This document shows, piece by piece, positions 4,038-5,479 of a DNA stretch of 5,479 nt. Within the stretch, counting starts at the first letter, position 1, and every line of letters begins with the position of its first letter. The stretch is from Lentisphaeria bacterium UBA1829 (GTDB lineage: Bacteria; Verrucomicrobiota; Lentisphaeria; Victivallales; UBA1829). The stretch lies in contig DDJH01000044.1 of the NCBI GenBank assembly GCA_002338895.1, forward strand, positions 1-5,479, in the 5' to 3' direction. The notes under the pieces were generated by a model. That model searched no databases. It saw nothing but the letters and a program-made list of their open reading frames with translations, and had not been told where the DNA came from. The translations under genes and the position numbers were made by a program.

Positions 4038-5479
4038 ATGTATGGCTTTTATCGGATTTCCGCCTGTGTGCCGCGTCTGAAGATCGCGGATGTGCGTTTC
4101 AATGTTGAAGAGATCCAGCATCTGGCGGAGAAGGCCTCCGCTGCCGGAGGATCCGTGATTCTGTTTCCCGAACTGGCGGTCACCGGATACTCGTGTGCGG
4201 ACCTGTTTCACAATTCCGCCCTGCTGGATCAGGCGGAAAAGGGGATCGCGGAACTGGCGGAAACTCTGCCGGGAAATGCCGTCTATGCCATCGGCGCCCC
4301 TGTCCGGTTCTGCGGACGGCTCTTCAATGCCGCCGTGGTGATGCAGAACGGATCGATCCTCGGAGTGGTGCCGAAAATCAATCTGCCGAACTACCGGGAG
4401 TTCTATGAAAAACGCTACTTCTCGTCCGGAAGGGGGATCGAGGCGGAGGTGTTCCCATTCGCCGGATTCGACAAGGTGCCGTTCGGAGGAGATCTGATCT
4501 TCGAGGTCTCGCCGGAACTCCGGATCGGAATCGAGATCTGCGAGGATATGTGGGCGGTGGTTCCTCCGAGTTCCCGTCTGGCGCTGAACGGAGCGACGCT
4601 GATTCTGAACCTCTCCGCCAGCAATGAACTGGTCGGCAAGGCGGACTACCGGCGAGAACTGGTCCGGGGACAGAGCGCCCGCTGCGTCGCAGCATACGCC
4701 TATGTCTCCGCCGGCGTGCATGAATCAACCACCGATACGGTCTGCGGCGGTCATGCCGTGATCGCCGAAAACGGCGCCGTGCTGCTGGATTCGGAGCGGT
4801 TCTTCCGCGACGGCCGGCTGTTTCAGACGGATGTCGATCTTCAGCGCATCGGCGCGGCCCGCCTTTCGGACAGCCCGTATGCCAACAGTGTCGAGATGGC
4901 TCCTCCGTCCGACTGCCGGAGGATTCCGGTTTCTCCGGTTCCGCAGCCGTCCGATCTGCTCCGAACCGTCGAACCGCATCCGTTTGTGCCGTCCGATACG
5001 GCGGTGCGCGACAGCCGCTGCCGCGAAATCTTTTCCATCCAGTCCGCCGGTCTCGCCCGGCGCATCGAACACACCTCCGCACGGAAACTGGTGATCGGAA
5101 TTTCCGGAGGACTGGATTCCACTCTCGCTCTGCTGGTCTGCGTGGAGACCATGAAACTGCTGAAGAAAGAGAGCTCGGATGTGATCGCCGTCACCATGCC
5201 CGGCTTCGGCACCACCGGACGGACCTACAACAACGCGGTCGGTCTCTGCCGTCTGCTCGGAACCGAACTGCGCGAAATCAGCATCCGCGAGGCCTGTCTC
5301 GAACATTTTCGGAATATCGGTCACGATCCGGAAACGCATGACGTCGTCTACGAAAACTCCCAGGCGCGCGAACGCACGCAGATCCTGCTCGACATCGCCA
5401 ACAAGGAACAGGGCATCGCCGTCGGAACCGGCGATCTTTCTGAATCCGCCATGGGATGGTGCACCTACAACGGCGATCA
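4038..5479 (+). CDS. nadE: Glutamine-dependent NAD+ synthetase, 5' part
   Basis: The gene runs off the right edge after 480 codons; full-length enzymes of this two-domain type are about 640-680 residues. It makes NAD+ from deamido-NAD+ and ATP, using ammonia released from glutamine. The N-terminal nitrilase-type amidase shows the full catalytic triad: E45 in LFPELAVTGYSCADL, K113 in VPKINLPNYREFYEKRYF, and C168 in IGIEICEDMW. After a linker (about 285-325) the synthetase domain starts; its ATP pyrophosphatase loop is ISGGLDSTLAL (355-365), followed by TMPGFGTTGRTYNNAV and by ENSQARERTQILLDIAN and GTGDLSESAMGWCTYNGD, all family signatures. The deamido-NAD-binding C terminus lies outside the window. 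Having the glutaminase domain means it does not depend on free ammonia. The start is supported by GAGGG seven bases upstream. It is divergent from the acyltransferase; no other NAD gene is in view. Confidence 0.95.
   Translation, partial: MYGFYRISACVPRLKIADVRFNVEEIQHLAEKASAAGGSVILFPELAVTGYSCADLFHNSALLDQAEKGIAELAETLPGNAVYAIGAPVRFCGRLFNAAVVMQNGSILGVVPKINLPNYREFYEKRYFSSGRGIEAEVFPFAGFDKVPFGGDLIFEVSPELRIGIEICEDMWAVVPPSSRLALNGATLILNLSASNELVGKADYRRELVRGQSARCVAAYAYVSAGVHESTTDTVCGGHAVIAENGAVLLDSERFFRDGRLFQTDVDLQRIGAARLSDSPYANSVEMAPPSDCRRIPVSPVPQPSDLLRTVEPHPFVPSDTAVRDSRCREIFSIQSAGLARRIEHTSARKLVIGISGGLDSTLALLVCVETMKLLKKESSDVIAVTMPGFGTTGRTYNNAVGLCRLLGTELREISIREACLEHFRNIGHDPETHDVVYENSQARERTQILLDIANKEQGIAVGTGDLSESAMGWCTYNGD

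Noticed and set aside
4014..5339. Three long minus-strand frames (4014-4721, 4378-5082, 4725-5339) opposite the NAD synthetase gene.
   Set aside because: The plus strand carries the complete amidase triad and the synthetase motifs. The minus frames overlap each other and have arginine-rich or featureless translations.

Overview
The window looks like ordinary chromosomal DNA from a moderately GC-rich, Gram-negative (outer-membrane) bacterium. A lipid A-type acyltransferase supports the Gram-negative part. An AraC-type regulator beside a Gfo/Idh/MocA oxidoreductase, an isolated corrinoid adenosyltransferase, CTTGAC-type promoters and heavy use of TCCGGA/CGG/GGA words would fit a Verrucomicrobiota/Lentisphaerota-like anaerobe (for example the Victivallales). 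That placement is an impression from gene style, not a demonstrated assignment.

Five protein genes are supported. (1) Positions 25-954, minus strand: an AraC-family transcription regulator. (2) Positions 1040-2176, plus strand: a Gfo/Idh/MocA-family NAD(P)-dependent oxidoreductase, divergent from the regulator across an 85-base intergenic region that holds back-to-back promoter elements. (3) Positions 2314-2847, plus strand: a corrinoid adenosyltransferase (CobA/BtuR/CobO family) with its own promoter. The -10 box of that promoter lies in the loop of a 12-bp perfect inverted repeat that could also terminate the upstream gene. (4) Positions 2872-3849, minus strand: an LpxL/HtrB-family lysophospholipid/lipid A acyltransferase, convergent with gene 3 across 24 bases. 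(5) Positions 4038 to the right edge, plus strand: the first 480 codons of a glutamine-dependent NAD+ synthetase (nitrilase-type amidase domain plus the start of the synthetase domain), divergent from gene 4.

The genes mostly have separate promoters and unrelated jobs: carbohydrate sensing and oxidation, vitamin B12 activation, envelope lipid synthesis and NAD synthesis. The only functional pairing suggested by layout is the AraC regulator with the divergent oxidoreductase. No tRNA, rRNA, CRISPR array, insertion sequence, phage gene or riboswitch was recognised. No non-coding stretch exceeds 300 bases; the longest is the roughly 190 bases between genes 4 and 5. I found no convincing new multi-gene system. 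The more interesting signals are the interleaved terminator/promoter at 2207-2251, the overlapping divergent -10 boxes at 976-984, and the residue changes in the adenosyltransferase.
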